Assembly: GCA_023393655.1 (NCBI GenBank)
Contig: JAEWKP010000084.1
Location: 1-20,294, forward strand
Reading direction: 5' to 3'
DNA from: Pseudomonadota bacterium
Lineage (GTDB): Bacteria; Pseudomonadota; Alphaproteobacteria; Rhizobiales; Beijerinckiaceae
Length of the DNA: 20,294 nt
In this document: positions 1 through 7,433 of the stretch, in pieces
Layout of the letters: every line of letters starts with the position of its first letter
Numbering within the stretch: position 1 is the stretch's first letter
Made by a program: the position numbers and the translations under genes
Notes under the pieces: model-generated
Told to the model about the DNA's origin: nothing
What the model saw: the letters and a program-made list of their open reading frames with translations, nothing else
Database searches by the model: none

Positions 1-2183
1 ACGGCCTGGCTCATCTCGTCGATGCCGTTGGCCTGCTCGCCGGAGGCGGCCGAGATGTCGGCGATCGTCGCCGCGACCTTCTGCGAGGCGGCGAGGATGC
101 GGCTGAGCTGGTCGCCGGCCTGGCGCACCAGCTTGACGCCCTCGCCGACCTCGACATTGGACGAGGAGATCAGGCCGGAGATGTCCTTGGCCGCCTCGCT
201 CGAGCGCTGCGCCAGGGTGCGCACCTCGGAGGCGACGACGGCGAAGCCCTTGCCGGCATCGCCGGCGCGGGCCGCCTCGACCGCGGCGTTGAGCGCCAGC
301 AGGTTGGTCTGGAAGGCGATGTCGTCGATCACCCGGATGATGTCGGAGATCTTCTGCGAGGCGCTCTCGATCCGGGCCATGGCGTCGACCGCCTGGCCGG
401 CGATGGTGCCGCCGCTCTCGGCCGCCTGCATCGCCTCGTCGGCGATCCGGGCGGCATCCTTCGAGGCCTGGGCCGAGGCCTTGACGGAAGCCGCCAGCTC
501 CTCGGTCGTCGCAGCGGTTTCTTCCAGCGAGGAGGCCTGTTCCTCGGTGCGCTTCGACAGGTCGTCGGCGCCCATGTTGATCTCGCGCGCGGCGAGACCC
601 ACGTCGGCCGAGGTCGTCTGGATCGTCGCCACCGTGTCCGAGAGGCGGTCCACTGTCTCGTTGATCGCGCCCTTCAGGTCGGCGAAGCGGCCGCGATAGG
701 CCGTCTCGACCCGGCTGGTCAGGTCCCCGCCCGCAATCGCGGACAAAGCCCCGGCGAATTCCGTCGTCGCGCCGTCGACAACCGCGTTGATCTCGTTGAT
801 GCCCTCGACGAGTTCCTTGAGCGGGCCTTCCATGCCCCCGACCTGCGCCTGGCCGGAGAAATTGCCGTTGCGGGCATCGGCGACGATGGTTGCGACTTCG
901 CCGAGCAGCGTCTGGACATGGGCGGCCTGCTCGGCATCGGCAAGCATCGCGAGTTCGCGGTCGCGCCGGTTCTGCTCGAGGGCAAGCGCGTTCTCGCGGT
1001 AGATCTCGAGGGCTCCGCTCAGCGAACCGATCTCGTCCGGCGAGGGGGCGGCCGGAATGGCCTGGGCGAAATTGCCCGTCTGCATCTCGTCCAGCGCGGA
1101 TTTCAGCGAGACGAGCGGCCGCGCGACCCGGCGCTGCACGCCGCGCCAGCTCAGGACGCAGATCGCGAGCAGCAAGGCCAGCAGCGCGCCGACGACGCCG
1201 AGCTTCACCCAGGCGGCGTTGAGCTTCTGGTCGGTCCGCGTGACCATATCGTCGAGCGACTGGGTGACGGCGGAGACGATCGCGGTGAACGGCGCGTTGC
1301 ACTGCTTCGTCCATTCCTCGGCCGCGATGACGGGGCCGGAACCCTGCCCGAGCTTGCCGATCAGATCGTCCATCCTGCGGTTGGAGGCCGCGACCTCGGC
1401 CGACATGATGCCGATCTTCTGGACGAGATCGCTGTCGACGCCGGGCCGCGAGGCGAGCTGCTTCAGCGTCTCGCCGGCTGCGTTGGAGATGCCGCGCAAT
1501 TCGCCGAGCTTGCGGATCTGCGCCGTCTCGAGCGCCTTGCCCGAGCCGAAGGCCGGACGCAGCACCGAGCATTGCGTGCCGTAATTCGAGCGGACGTCCC
1601 AGCCGGCCGACTTGAAGCTCTGCAGGTCTGCGAGGATCGGGTCGGCGAGGCGGGCCGCATTCGAGGTTTCGTCGGAAGCCTTGACGATCGCGCCTTCGAT
1701 CGAGCCGATGCCGTTATACCAGGGCATGGTGGCGGCGAGGCTGCGCTGCGCCTTCGGCTTGGCCGCCTCGGCATAGAGATCGGCCATCCTGGCATCGGTA
1801 AGCTTCTGCTGCTGCTGGATGCCGGCGATCAGCTCCTTGCGGTTCGGCAGGTCGGTTTCGTCGAGCTGCGTGATCGCCTCGGCGATGCGGCTGCGATTGT
1901 TGTCCTCGATCTGCTTCAGCATCGGGGCGGGATCATCGGCGACCTGGATGCTGGTCTGGGCCTGTCCGCGTGCGGTGCGGATCGCGTTGCCGGTGAGCAG
2001 CAGGGCCTTGTCGGCATCGACCAGCTCGGCCAGCCGCATGTTGCTGCGCACTTCGACGATGGATTGTTGCGCCATATAGGCCAGCGCACCGATGCCCGGC
2101 ACGCACAGGCAGGCCATGGTGGCGACGAGATAGTTCTGGATCGAAGAGGGGAAGAATTTCACGGCGGGACTCGAGCGAGACAT
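1..2183 (-). CDS. Methyl-accepting chemotaxis protein, 3' end outside window
   Basis: This is a membrane chemoreceptor that would pass ligand or redox signals to CheA/CheW. Reading from an ATG at 2183, 727 codons are open to the window edge. In order, the product has a short cytoplasmic tail, a first membrane segment (residues about 20-39), a roughly 240-residue sensory region of helical-bundle type, and a second membrane segment rich in Leu/Ala. A HAMP domain and a second HAMP-like repeat follow, then the conserved signalling hairpin, which includes DIAFQTNLLALNAAVEAARA. The extreme C-terminus is missing because the window ends, not because the gene is broken. The ATG has no good ribosome site, whereas a strong one lies farther upstream before an in-frame CTG at 2222, so the N-terminus could be 13 residues longer. 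The ligand cannot be told. The gene is divergent from the DUF1499 gene. Confidence 0.93.
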   Translation of the reverse strand, partial: MSRSSPAVKFFPSSIQNYLVATMACLCVPGIGALAYMAQQSIVEVRSNMRLAELVDADKALLLTGNAIRTARGQAQTSIQVADDPAPMLKQIEDNNRSRIAEAITQLDETDLPNRKELIAGIQQQQKLTDARMADLYAEAAKPKAQRSLAATMPWYNGIGSIEGAIVKASDETSNAARLADPILADLQSFKSAGWDVRSNYGTQCSVLRPAFGSGKALETAQIRKLGELRGISNAAGETLKQLASRPGVDSDLVQKIGIMSAEVAASNRRMDDLIGKLGQGSGPVIAAEEWTKQCNAPFTAIVSAVTQSLDDMVTRTDQKLNAAWVKLGVVGALLALLLAICVLSWRGVQRRVARPLVSLKSALDEMQTGNFAQAIPAAPSPDEIGSLSGALEIYRENALALEQNRRDRELAMLADAEQAAHVQTLLGEVATIVADARNGNFSGQAQVGGMEGPLKELVEGINEINAVVDGATTEFAGALSAIAGGDLTSRVETAYRGRFADLKGAINETVDRLSDTVATIQTTSADVGLAAREINMGADDLSKRTEEQASSLEETAATTEELAASVKASAQASKDAARIADEAMQAAESGGTIAGQAVDAMARIESASQKISDIIRVIDDIAFQTNLLALNAAVEAARAGDAGKGFAVVASEVRTLAQRSSEAAKDISGLISSSNVEVGEGVKLVRQAGDQLSRILAASQKVAATIADISAASGEQANGIDEMSQA

Positions 2184-2230
2184 GCGGCGGTAAGGCGGTG
2201 GCGGAGGCCGGGAGGCAGGCAGCGGCGAAA

Positions 2231-2236
2231 CCTCCT
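2231..2236 (-). promoter_or_regulatory. Strong Shine-Dalgarno AGGAGG upstream of the chemoreceptor
   Basis: On the minus strand AGGAGG is followed, after 8 bases, by a CTG at 2222 that is in frame with the chemoreceptor and has no intervening stop. The conventional ATG at 2183 has no comparable site. Either initiation occurs at CTG or the motif is fortuitous. A CTG start is rare, so the ATG remains the default. Confidence 0.4.
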
Positions 2237-2318
2237 GCCCACCTACCGCCGGTTTGATTAAGATTGCGCTTCACGCCCCCGGCTTGCGTTCCGGGTTCGC
2301 CACGGGCACGAAAGGGCC

Positions 2319-3095
2319 ATGCACCGTCGTCTCGTCTTCGAGGAACCGGTTTCGCGCGCCGCTGTCTGGAGCAGGCGGCTGGCCTGGTTTGCGTTCGCTG
2401 TGCTGCTTTTGTCGCTGTTGCTGGTCCGTTTGCGGGAGCCGAGCATCGAAGGATTCGCGCCGGTCGCCGGTGCCTATGTCCTCGTGCTTGCGGCGCTCGG
2501 CCTTGCCATCCTCGCCTTCATCCGCATCTGGCATTCCGGTCATCGCGGTGCCGGCATGGCTGCCGGTGCGCTGCTGCTCTCGCTCCTCCTGCTCGTACCG
2601 GCAGGCTTTGTCGTACTCAGGCTCGTGACCAGGCCGGCTCTTGCCGATGTCTCGACCGATATCGACGACCCTCCTGCCTTCAGCCGTTCGCAGATCGCGT
2701 TGACGGCCCGCGCCGGCCGGGTCCCGCCCGACGTGCCGCCACTGCGGCGGCGCTTGCAGCGTCAGGCCTATCCCAAGGCGGTGCCGATCCTGCTCGAACT
2801 GCCCGCGGAGGCCGCCTTCGACCTCGCCAGGCGAGCGGCGTTGGGGCTGGGCTGGCAGGTGCTGGAGACGGCGCGGCCGGGCGGGCGCAGCGGCGCAGGG
2901 CGGGTCGAGGCGGTCGCCCGGGGCCAGATCCTGCACTTCTCCGAGGATATCACCATCCGCATCAGGCCGCGGGTCGACGGCAGCCGCATCGACATCCGCT
3001 CGGCCTCGCGCCTCGGCCGCCATGATCTCGGCGCGAATGCGGCACGTGTCGCGGCCTTCGCCGACGAGATCGAATTGCTGATGGAGAGCCGCTAG
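2319..3095 (+). CDS. DUF1499 domain-containing membrane protein
   Basis: This is a 258-residue protein of unknown function. The N-terminal part carries three hydrophobic stretches (residues about 20-38, 47-67 and 78-104), so it is probably anchored in the inner membrane by three helices. The rest, from about residue 115, is a soluble domain resembling DUF1499, with the family-like stretch FSEDITIRIRPR followed by GSRIDIRSASRLGRHDLG and a helical end. The start at 2319 has only a weak AAGGG close by, but it precedes the first membrane segment sensibly. The gene stands alone: it is divergent from the chemoreceptor and converges on the MBL-fold gene, and a palindromic repeat begins right after its stop codon. 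The domain assignment rests on the C-terminal pattern and no biochemical role is known to me. Confidence 0.8.
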   Translation: MHRRLVFEEPVSRAAVWSRRLAWFAFAVLLLSLLLVRLREPSIEGFAPVAGAYVLVLAALGLAILAFIRIWHSGHRGAGMAAGALLLSLLLLVPAGFVVLRLVTRPALADVSTDIDDPPAFSRSQIALTARAGRVPPDVPPLRRRLQRQAYPKAVPILLELPAEAAFDLARRAALGLGWQVLETARPGGRSGAGRVEAVARGQILHFSEDITIRIRPRVDGSRIDIRSASRLGRHDLGANAARVAAFADEIELLMESR

Positions 3096-3143
3096 AGCAT
3101 CGGCCCGAAAAGTGGAACGCGGCGTTCGGAAAAAGCCGATGCT
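3096..3143. repeat. Nested palindromic intergenic repeat between convergent genes
   Basis: AGCATCGGC (3096-3104) pairs perfectly with GCCGATGCT (3135-3143). Inside it CCGAA pairs with TTCGG, and GAACGC pairs with GCGTTC around one G. The element starts immediately after the DUF1499 stop and ends 13 bases before the MBL stop, so it could end transcription from both sides. Its general form (GCATC...CCGAAAAGTGG...TTCGG...GATGC) resembles short palindromes dispersed between genes in Hyphomicrobiales genomes. That resemblance is from memory and not from a search. Confidence 0.7.
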
Positions 3144-3156
3144 TCAGGCGACGGCT

Positions 3157-4071
3157 TCAGGCAAGCCTGTAGCGGCTGGCGAGGGCCGGAATCGCGTCGC
3201 TGGACTGGACGGCGCCGCGCAGCACGAGATCCTCGATCTGGGCCAGCACCGAAAGCGCCGCGGCGCCGTGCAGGGCCGGGGCCAGGCCCTGATAGATCAC
3301 CGGCACCATCGCGGCGATGGTATCGTCTCCGGCGCCGAGCCGGTTCAGGATCGCGGCCTCGCGCTGGCGGCGGTGCTGGACCAGCCCGCGCAGGAACCGC
3401 TGCGGCTCGGTGACAGGGCCGCCATGGCCCGGCCAGTAGCGGGCGTGCTCCAGCCCGCGCAGCTTGTCGATCGAGGCCATATAGGCGGCCATCGACCCGT
3501 CGGGCGGGGCGACTACCGTGGTCGACCAGGCCATGACATGGTCGCCGGAGAACAGCGTCTGCTCTTCGGCAAGCGTGAAGGCGAGATGGTTGGCGGTGTG
3601 GCCGGGCGTCTCGACGGCGGCGAGGCTCCAGCCGGGCCCGGAGACGGCGTCGCCGTCGGCCATCGCCCAGTCCGGCAGGAAATCGGTATCGGCGGCAGCA
3701 TCGAGCACGCGGCCTTCGCCCGGCCCGAGCTCCCGCGACGGCCGATGCGGCCCGCAGCCGACCACCATCGCGCCGGTCGCCGCCTTCAGCGCCGGCACCG
3801 CGGGCGAGTGATCACGATGGGTATGGGTGACGACGATATGGCTGACTGTCTCGCCATGGACCGCCGCCAGGAGCCGCTCGACATGGTCCGCATCGTCAGG
3901 GCCGGGATCGATGATCGCGACCGTGCCGCGGCCGACGATGTAGGAGCAGGTGCCGGTGAAGGTCATCGGCCCGCCATTACCGGCGATGATCCGGCGGACC
4001 AGCGGCGACAGGGTGGCGACCGTGCCGGCCGCCGCCGGCGCGCTTCTGTCGAATTCGATCTCGTCGGCCAT
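3157..4071 (-). CDS. MBL-fold metallo-hydrolase (LACTB2/glyoxalase II-like)
   Basis: This is a 304-residue zinc-type hydrolase of the metallo-beta-lactamase superfamily. The metal motif is present as HTHRDHS (HxHxDH), followed by further ligands in VETPGHTANH and FSGDHVM, and by the late histidine in GHGGPV. The C-terminal helical part (from LRGLVQHRRQREA) resembles the extension seen in LACTB2-like proteins. I chose the ATG at 4071 because the conserved fold starts soon after it, it lies 14 bases behind the lipoprotein stop, and GGGA precedes it. The open frame continues farther upstream, but there it overlaps the lipoprotein gene and lacks family-like sequence. Substrate is unknown; thioester, lactone and RNA are all possible for the superfamily. 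It is probably co-transcribed with the lipoprotein gene upstream. Confidence 0.9.
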   Translation of the reverse strand: MADEIEFDRSAPAAAGTVATLSPLVRRIIAGNGGPMTFTGTCSYIVGRGTVAIIDPGPDDADHVERLLAAVHGETVSHIVVTHTHRDHSPAVPALKAATGAMVVGCGPHRPSRELGPGEGRVLDAAADTDFLPDWAMADGDAVSGPGWSLAAVETPGHTANHLAFTLAEEQTLFSGDHVMAWSTTVVAPPDGSMAAYMASIDKLRGLEHARYWPGHGGPVTEPQRFLRGLVQHRRQREAAILNRLGAGDDTIAAMVPVIYQGLAPALHGAAALSVLAQIEDLVLRGAVQSSDAIPALASRYRLA

Positions 4072-4085
4072 CTGTCCCGCTGGCC

Positions 4086-4220
4086 CTAGCTCGTCGACTT
4101 GCCGCCGCAGCTCTTGGTGTCGGACGATCCGAATAGTGGGCCGAAATTGCCGCATTTGTCGCAGCCGGACAGAAACACGGCCAATCCGAGGATGCCGGCA
4201 AGGAGGGTGATACGCTTCAT
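4086..4220 (-). CDS. Small Cys-rich lipoprotein, 44 residues
   Basis: This is a short gene, 45 codons with its stop. The product begins MKRITLLAGILGLAVFLSGC, a signal peptide with a lipobox (LSGC, Cys at residue 20), so it should be lipidated and anchored in the envelope. Only about 25 residues follow, with two more cysteines (DKC at residue 23 and SC at residue 38) that could form a disulphide. The start ATG at 4220 is the only sensible one for the lipobox; the ribosome site is weak. It ends 14 bases before the MBL-fold gene, on the same strand, which suggests one transcript. I do not recognise a function. The signal-peptide pattern is clear enough to treat it as a real gene. Confidence 0.75.
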   Translation of the reverse strand: MKRITLLAGILGLAVFLSGCDKCGNFGPLFGSSDTKSCGGKSTS

Positions 4221-4306
4221 GGACCCGACCGTTCGATTCGATGAGGCGGCAGTCTAGTAGCTGCAGGTGTTGGACGACAGCGGCAATTCGGGGGAGGAGC
4301 GCGCGT

Positions 4307-4405
4307 TCAAAGGCCGAGATCGGCAAGCCAGCCCAGGATGCAGATCGCCGACAGGGCGATCAGGGCAAGGGTGGCCTTGGCATCGGGTGGGCAGTCGCGC
4401 AGCAT
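4307..4405 (-). CDS. Possible 32-residue single-pass membrane peptide
   Basis: An ATG at 4405 is preceded by GGAG at 6 bases spacing. The peptide starts MLRDCPPDAKATLALIALS and goes on to a single hydrophobic helix (about residues 11-30) ending in WLADLGL. A polar start, one membrane span and a proper ribosome site make it look like a genuine small membrane protein, but at this length chance is hard to exclude. It lies between the tRNA-Pro terminator and the lipoprotein gene, reading the same way as both. No family is recognised. Confidence 0.4.
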   Translation of the reverse strand: MLRDCPPDAKATLALIALSAICILGWLADLGL

Positions 4406-4515
4406 GGTCGTCTCCGTTTCGGAGCCGACGCAATAGTCGTGCCGTTTGACAGATGGGTGACGATCCCGGCGGTGCGGCCGGGACCAGGCGAGCGAACCGG
4501 TTGGGAACCCGCTGG

Positions 4516-4542
4516 AAAAAGAAATGGCCCGTGAGGGCCATT
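4516..4542 (-). terminator. Intrinsic terminator downstream of tRNA-Pro
   Basis: AATGGCCC (4523-4530) and GGGCCATT (4535-4542) form a perfect 8-base-pair stem with a 4-base loop. On the minus strand the stem is followed by TCTTTTT. It lies 31 bases beyond the tRNA-Pro 3' end and reads in the tRNA's direction. Confidence 0.85.
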
Positions 4543-4573
4543 CGTTCGTCACTTGCAATATATCGGGAAATTT

Positions 4574-4650
4574 TGGTCGGAGTGGCAGGATTTGAACCTG
4601 CGACCCCCTCGTCCCGAACGAGGTGCTCTACCAGGCTGAGCCACACTCCG
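4574..4650 (-). tRNA. tRNA-Pro (anticodon CGG), CCA encoded
   Basis: The minus strand folds into a complete 77-base cloverleaf. The acceptor arm is CGGAGTG with CACTCCG, the anticodon stem is CCTCG/CGAGG around loop TTCGGGA (anticodon CGG), and the T arm has GGTTCAAATCC. The discriminator A is followed by encoded CCA (4574-4576). It reads proline CCG codons. Confidence 0.97.
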
Positions 4651-4666
4651 ATCCGCTGGTGGCCGG

Positions 4667-4695
4667 CTTATAGCCAGCGCGCGGCTGCGGCGCAA
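4667..4695 (-). promoter_or_regulatory. Promoter of tRNA-Pro
   Basis: On the minus strand TTGCGC (4690-4695) and TATAAG (4667-4672) are separated by exactly 17 bases. The -10 box ends 16 bases before the tRNA 5' end, a good fit to a housekeeping promoter. Confidence 0.65.
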
Positions 4696-4758
4696 CAGGC
4701 TCTTTGCAGGTTGTTGAGGAATTCTTGCAGCGTGGGGAGGAGCACGGCGGCTTGACGG

Positions 4759-4787
4759 TTGCGCGCCGCGCTGCTGCGTTCTAGAAC
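4759..4787 (+). promoter_or_regulatory. Candidate promoter of tRNA-Gln
   Basis: TTGCGC (4759-4764) and TAGAAC (4782-4787) are 17 bases apart and end 11 bases before the tRNA. A second -35-like TTGACG lies just upstream at 4752. The -10 box is a poor match, so the exact hexamers are uncertain. Confidence 0.4.
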
Positions 4788-4798
4788 GCGCCGCACAT

Positions 4799-4873
<75 letters not shown>

Positions 4874-5104
4874 CGCATTCCTCTGAATCGTGCCCACTGG
4901 GCGGCTGAGCAATTTCTGCGACGGTGTCGAGGGTTAGCGCGGGCAGCCGGTCTGGTGGCGCGCGTTCGGCGCCCATTTTCTTGCAATCCGGCAGATTTCT
5001 GCGCCGCGGTCTGGACTAGCCCGTTTTTGGATTCCGCGGGGATATGCGCTGAGACAGGTTCGCAGCGGCTTTGCGCGAGACCGGTTCGACAGAGGCGCCG
5101 GAAG

Positions 5105-5130
5105 CGACAAACCCGCCGTGGTGCGGCGGG
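5105..5130 (-). terminator. Hairpin terminator of the recombinase operon
   Basis: CCCGCCG (5112-5118) and CGGCGGG (5124-5130) form a perfect 7-base-pair stem with a 5-base loop, 25 bases past the recombinase stop. On the minus strand it is followed by TTTGTCGCTTC, a short imperfect T-rich tail, so termination may be only partial. Confidence 0.6.
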
Positions 5131-5155
5131 CTGGTGGCGAATCTCGTTGTTGCCA

Positions 5156-6643
5156 TCAGTGAACCAGGAAGCGTTGCTCCTGGCTCGCCCAGTCATGCGG
5201 CAGGGCTGCGCTCAATCGGGTGATCGTCAGGTTGGCCGGGGCCGTGCCATCGGCAATCGCGCGGACGATGTTCGGCGAGAGGCAGGCCAGCGGCAGCAGC
5301 TTGCGGATATTGCGTTCGCCGACGCCTTCGCGGAGCGCGATCTCATCGGTCGACGCGAGCGCGCCATCGATCAGTTCCTTCATCCAGCGCCGGGCCTGGG
5401 CGATCATGGTCAGGATCGACTCAGCCGCATCATGATTGAGACGAGGTTTCTGCGGCGACTCATGCGCGATGCCCTTGCGCCGGCCCTGAGGCTGCCAGGC
5501 GAAGGGCACCCTGATAGTGCTGGGCGTGCCGTCCGATGGTCCGCGGAGCTCGATCAGGAGACAATCCCGAAACAGGGTCACGCGTGCGATGGCATCTATC
5601 GATAAGCATGCGGTCATGATCACCGCTTCGATCTCGGGGGCCGAGACACGGGCGACCGATCCGGCTTCGGTCTTGCGATGCTGGATCAGCGCCTGCGAGA
5701 CATAATAGCGATAGCGCGCCCCGTTCTTGCGGGCATGGCTCGGGCTCATCCGGTTCCCGGCATCATCATGCAGCAGACCGGCCAGCGTGAAGGCTGAGTT
5801 GGCCGCTCGAACCTTGCGCGCGATCGCGGCCGCGGCGAGGTGCTGCTGAACGGCCTCGAACAGCTTGACCGCGACGATCGGCTCATGGGCGCCGCGATGC
5901 GAGACGCCGCGCCAGACGATCTCTCCGAGATAGAACCGGTTCTTGAGCAGATGGGCGAGCATGCCGACGCGGAAGCGATACCCCAGTCTGGTACGGATAC
6001 CCTCACGATCCAGCGCCTCGACCACCGCGCCGACCGAGCCCAGATCGAGATAAAGCTGGAAGAGGCGACGCACTAGCGCAGCCTCCTGCTCGTCGATAAC
6101 GAGTTGCTTCTTTTCGGTGCGATAGCCGAGCGGGATCGGGCCCCCTACCCAAAGCCCCTTGGCCTTGGACGCCGCGATCTTGTCGCGGACGCGCTCGCCG
6201 ATGACCTCCCGCTCGAACTGGGCGAAGGAGAGCAGGACGTTCAAGGTCAGCCTGCCCATGCTCGTCGTCGTGTTGAACGACTGCGTCACCGAGACGAAGG
6301 AGACACCGTGCTGATCGAAGAGCTCGACCAGTTTGGCGAAGTCGGCGAGCGAACGGGTCAGGCGATCGACCTTGTAGACGACGATGATGTCGATCTGGCC
6401 ATTGCGGACCGCATCGAGCAATTGCTGCAGGGCAGGGCGCTCCAGCGAGGCGCCAGACAAACCGCCATCATCATAGCGATCACCGATCAGGCTCCAGCCT
6501 TCATGGGCCTGGCTCTTGATATAGGCCTCGCAGGCTTCTCGCTGGGCATCGAGCGAGTTGAAGGCGAGGTCGAGATTATGCTCGGTCGATTTGCGGGTGT
6601 AGATTGCGCAGCGCTGTGGTCTGGCGGAGGGTTCGCCGCTCAT
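5156..6643 (-). CDS. Large serine recombinase
   Basis: This is a 495-residue site-specific DNA recombinase. The N-terminal resolvase domain (about residues 10-155) begins with the catalytic motif YTRKS, giving Ser19 as likely nucleophile, and continues with SLDAQ, DDGGLSG, VDRLTRS and SFAQFEREVIGER. A recombinase domain follows (about 175-270, ending NRFYLGEIVW). The position of the usual zinc ribbon is occupied by LLHDDAGNRMSPSHARKNG, which keeps the fold-like YRYYVSQ but lacks the paired cysteines. The C-terminal part has a helix-turn-helix-like stretch near SPNIVRAIADG. Its ATG overlaps the stop of the DUF2924 gene by 4 bases, so the two are translationally coupled. Its job could be integration or excision of the surrounding element; the attachment sites are unknown. 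Confidence 0.93.
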   Translation of the reverse strand: MSGEPSARPQRCAIYTRKSTEHNLDLAFNSLDAQREACEAYIKSQAHEGWSLIGDRYDDGGLSGASLERPALQQLLDAVRNGQIDIIVVYKVDRLTRSLADFAKLVELFDQHGVSFVSVTQSFNTTTSMGRLTLNVLLSFAQFEREVIGERVRDKIAASKAKGLWVGGPIPLGYRTEKKQLVIDEQEAALVRRLFQLYLDLGSVGAVVEALDREGIRTRLGYRFRVGMLAHLLKNRFYLGEIVWRGVSHRGAHEPIVAVKLFEAVQQHLAAAAIARKVRAANSAFTLAGLLHDDAGNRMSPSHARKNGARYRYYVSQALIQHRKTEAGSVARVSAPEIEAVIMTACLSIDAIARVTLFRDCLLIELRGPSDGTPSTIRVPFAWQPQGRRKGIAHESPQKPRLNHDAAESILTMIAQARRWMKELIDGALASTDEIALREGVGERNIRKLLPLACLSPNIVRAIADGTAPANLTITRLSAALPHDWASQEQRFLVH

Positions 6644-7104
6644 GGCGTGGCCCTCGCGGCCGGCTGCTGTCGTAGCCCGAAGAAGCGCGGGCCGTTCCAG
6701 GTTGTGCCGGTGATGCGCTTGGCCAGGTTCGAGAGGCTGCGATGCGTCTCGCCATTCCAGAGGAAGCCGCCGGGCACGATCACCACCTCATGGCTGACGC
6801 CGTCATGCTCGCGGACAAGGACGGAGCCGGTCTTGATGCGCCGCCGGGCCTCCTGGCCCCGCGCCAGTCTGGCCAGATGCCGTGCCAAGTCGTCATCGAT
6901 CTTGCCCAGCTGCTGCTCCTGCAGGCGGTGGGCGGCGAGCCGTCCGATCAGGTCACGCGACAGGCTGGCAGGCGCGGCCCGCCGATACAGCCGCCGGTAG
7001 CGCGAACGCAGCTCATCAGAGCTGAGGCTCGCCAGACCAGCGACCTCATCGGCCAGAGCCGACGTTGCGGGCGCGGCCCCGTGATTGCGCAGCTCAGTGC
7101 TCAT
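6640..7104 (-). CDS. DUF2924 domain-containing protein
   Basis: This is a 154-residue protein of unknown function from the DUF2924 family, which commonly sits beside this type of recombinase in alphaproteobacteria. Visible family traits are the helical start ADEVAGLASLSSDELRSRYR, the middle DLIGRLAAHRLQEQQLG, and the C-terminal motifs IKTGSVLVREHDGVSHEV and FLWNGETHRSLSNLAKRIT. The ATG at 7104 was chosen because it overlaps the stop of the DUF3489 gene by 4 bases and is followed by family sequence; the frame stays open farther upstream but only across the neighbouring gene. The C-terminal half (TWNGPRFFGLR) looks like a small DNA-binding or recombination-accessory fold, but that is inference. 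It is likely needed together with the recombinase. Confidence 0.85.
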   Translation of the reverse strand: MSTELRNHGAAPATSALADEVAGLASLSSDELRSRYRRLYRRAAPASLSRDLIGRLAAHRLQEQQLGKIDDDLARHLARLARGQEARRRIKTGSVLVREHDGVSHEVVIVPGGFLWNGETHRSLSNLAKRITGTTWNGPRFFGLRQQPAARATP

Positions 7105-7433
7105 CGGGCCGGCTCCGCCATGATGCGGTAAACGGAGCCAATCGCGCCATCGGCCTCGGTGACCTTTTGAGACGTGATCAGAAATCCGCGCTTGCGCAGG
7201 CCGGTCAGCGCAGCCCGGATGGTGTGGGGCTGCCAATCTGTCACGGCCGAGAGCCTGGCGAGGCTTGCTCCCTCGGCGGCCTGCAGCAGGCTCAGGACAA
7301 TGCCGAGCTTGCTGTCGGGACGGTGCGGTGAAAGTGATCCGGAAGCCACCACCATCGAGTTGGCTTCGGGCTCAGAAGCAGCTGATTGGGCGGCGGCAGG
7401 AGCAGCATCAGCCTTGTGGCGTCGGCGTGTCAT
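7101..7433 (-). CDS. DUF3489 domain-containing protein, winged-helix-like
   Basis: This is a 110-residue protein and the first gene of the recombinase operon. The first 40 residues are low-complexity and rich in Ala, Ser and Arg. The remainder is the DUF3489 domain: KLGIVLSLLQAAEGASLARL, TDWQPHTIRAALTGLRKRG, then a strand-turn-strand ending SVYRI. The pattern of helices and wing suggests a small winged-helix DNA binder that might act as regulator or directionality factor; this is inferred from the pattern only. GGAG lies 6 bases before the ATG at 7433. Its stop overlaps the DUF2924 start as ATGA. Confidence 0.85.
   Translation of the reverse strand: MTRRRHKADAAPAAAQSAASEPEANSMVVASGSLSPHRPDSKLGIVLSLLQAAEGASLARLSAVTDWQPHTIRAALTGLRKRGFLITSQKVTEADGAIGSVYRIMAEPAR

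Noticed and set aside
22..2261. Plus-strand open frames opposite the chemoreceptor, up to 447 codons
   Set aside because: High GC opens antisense frames; the minus strand encodes unmistakable chemoreceptor motifs.
4453..4755. Plus-strand frame containing GVAGFEPATPSSRTRC
   Set aside because: A read-through of the tRNA-Pro antisense strand, a common annotation artefact.
4874..5104. A duplicated tRNA-Gln 3' end or CRISPR-like repeats near the recombinase
   Set aside because: I looked for the T-arm and acceptor sequence and for spaced repeats and saw neither.
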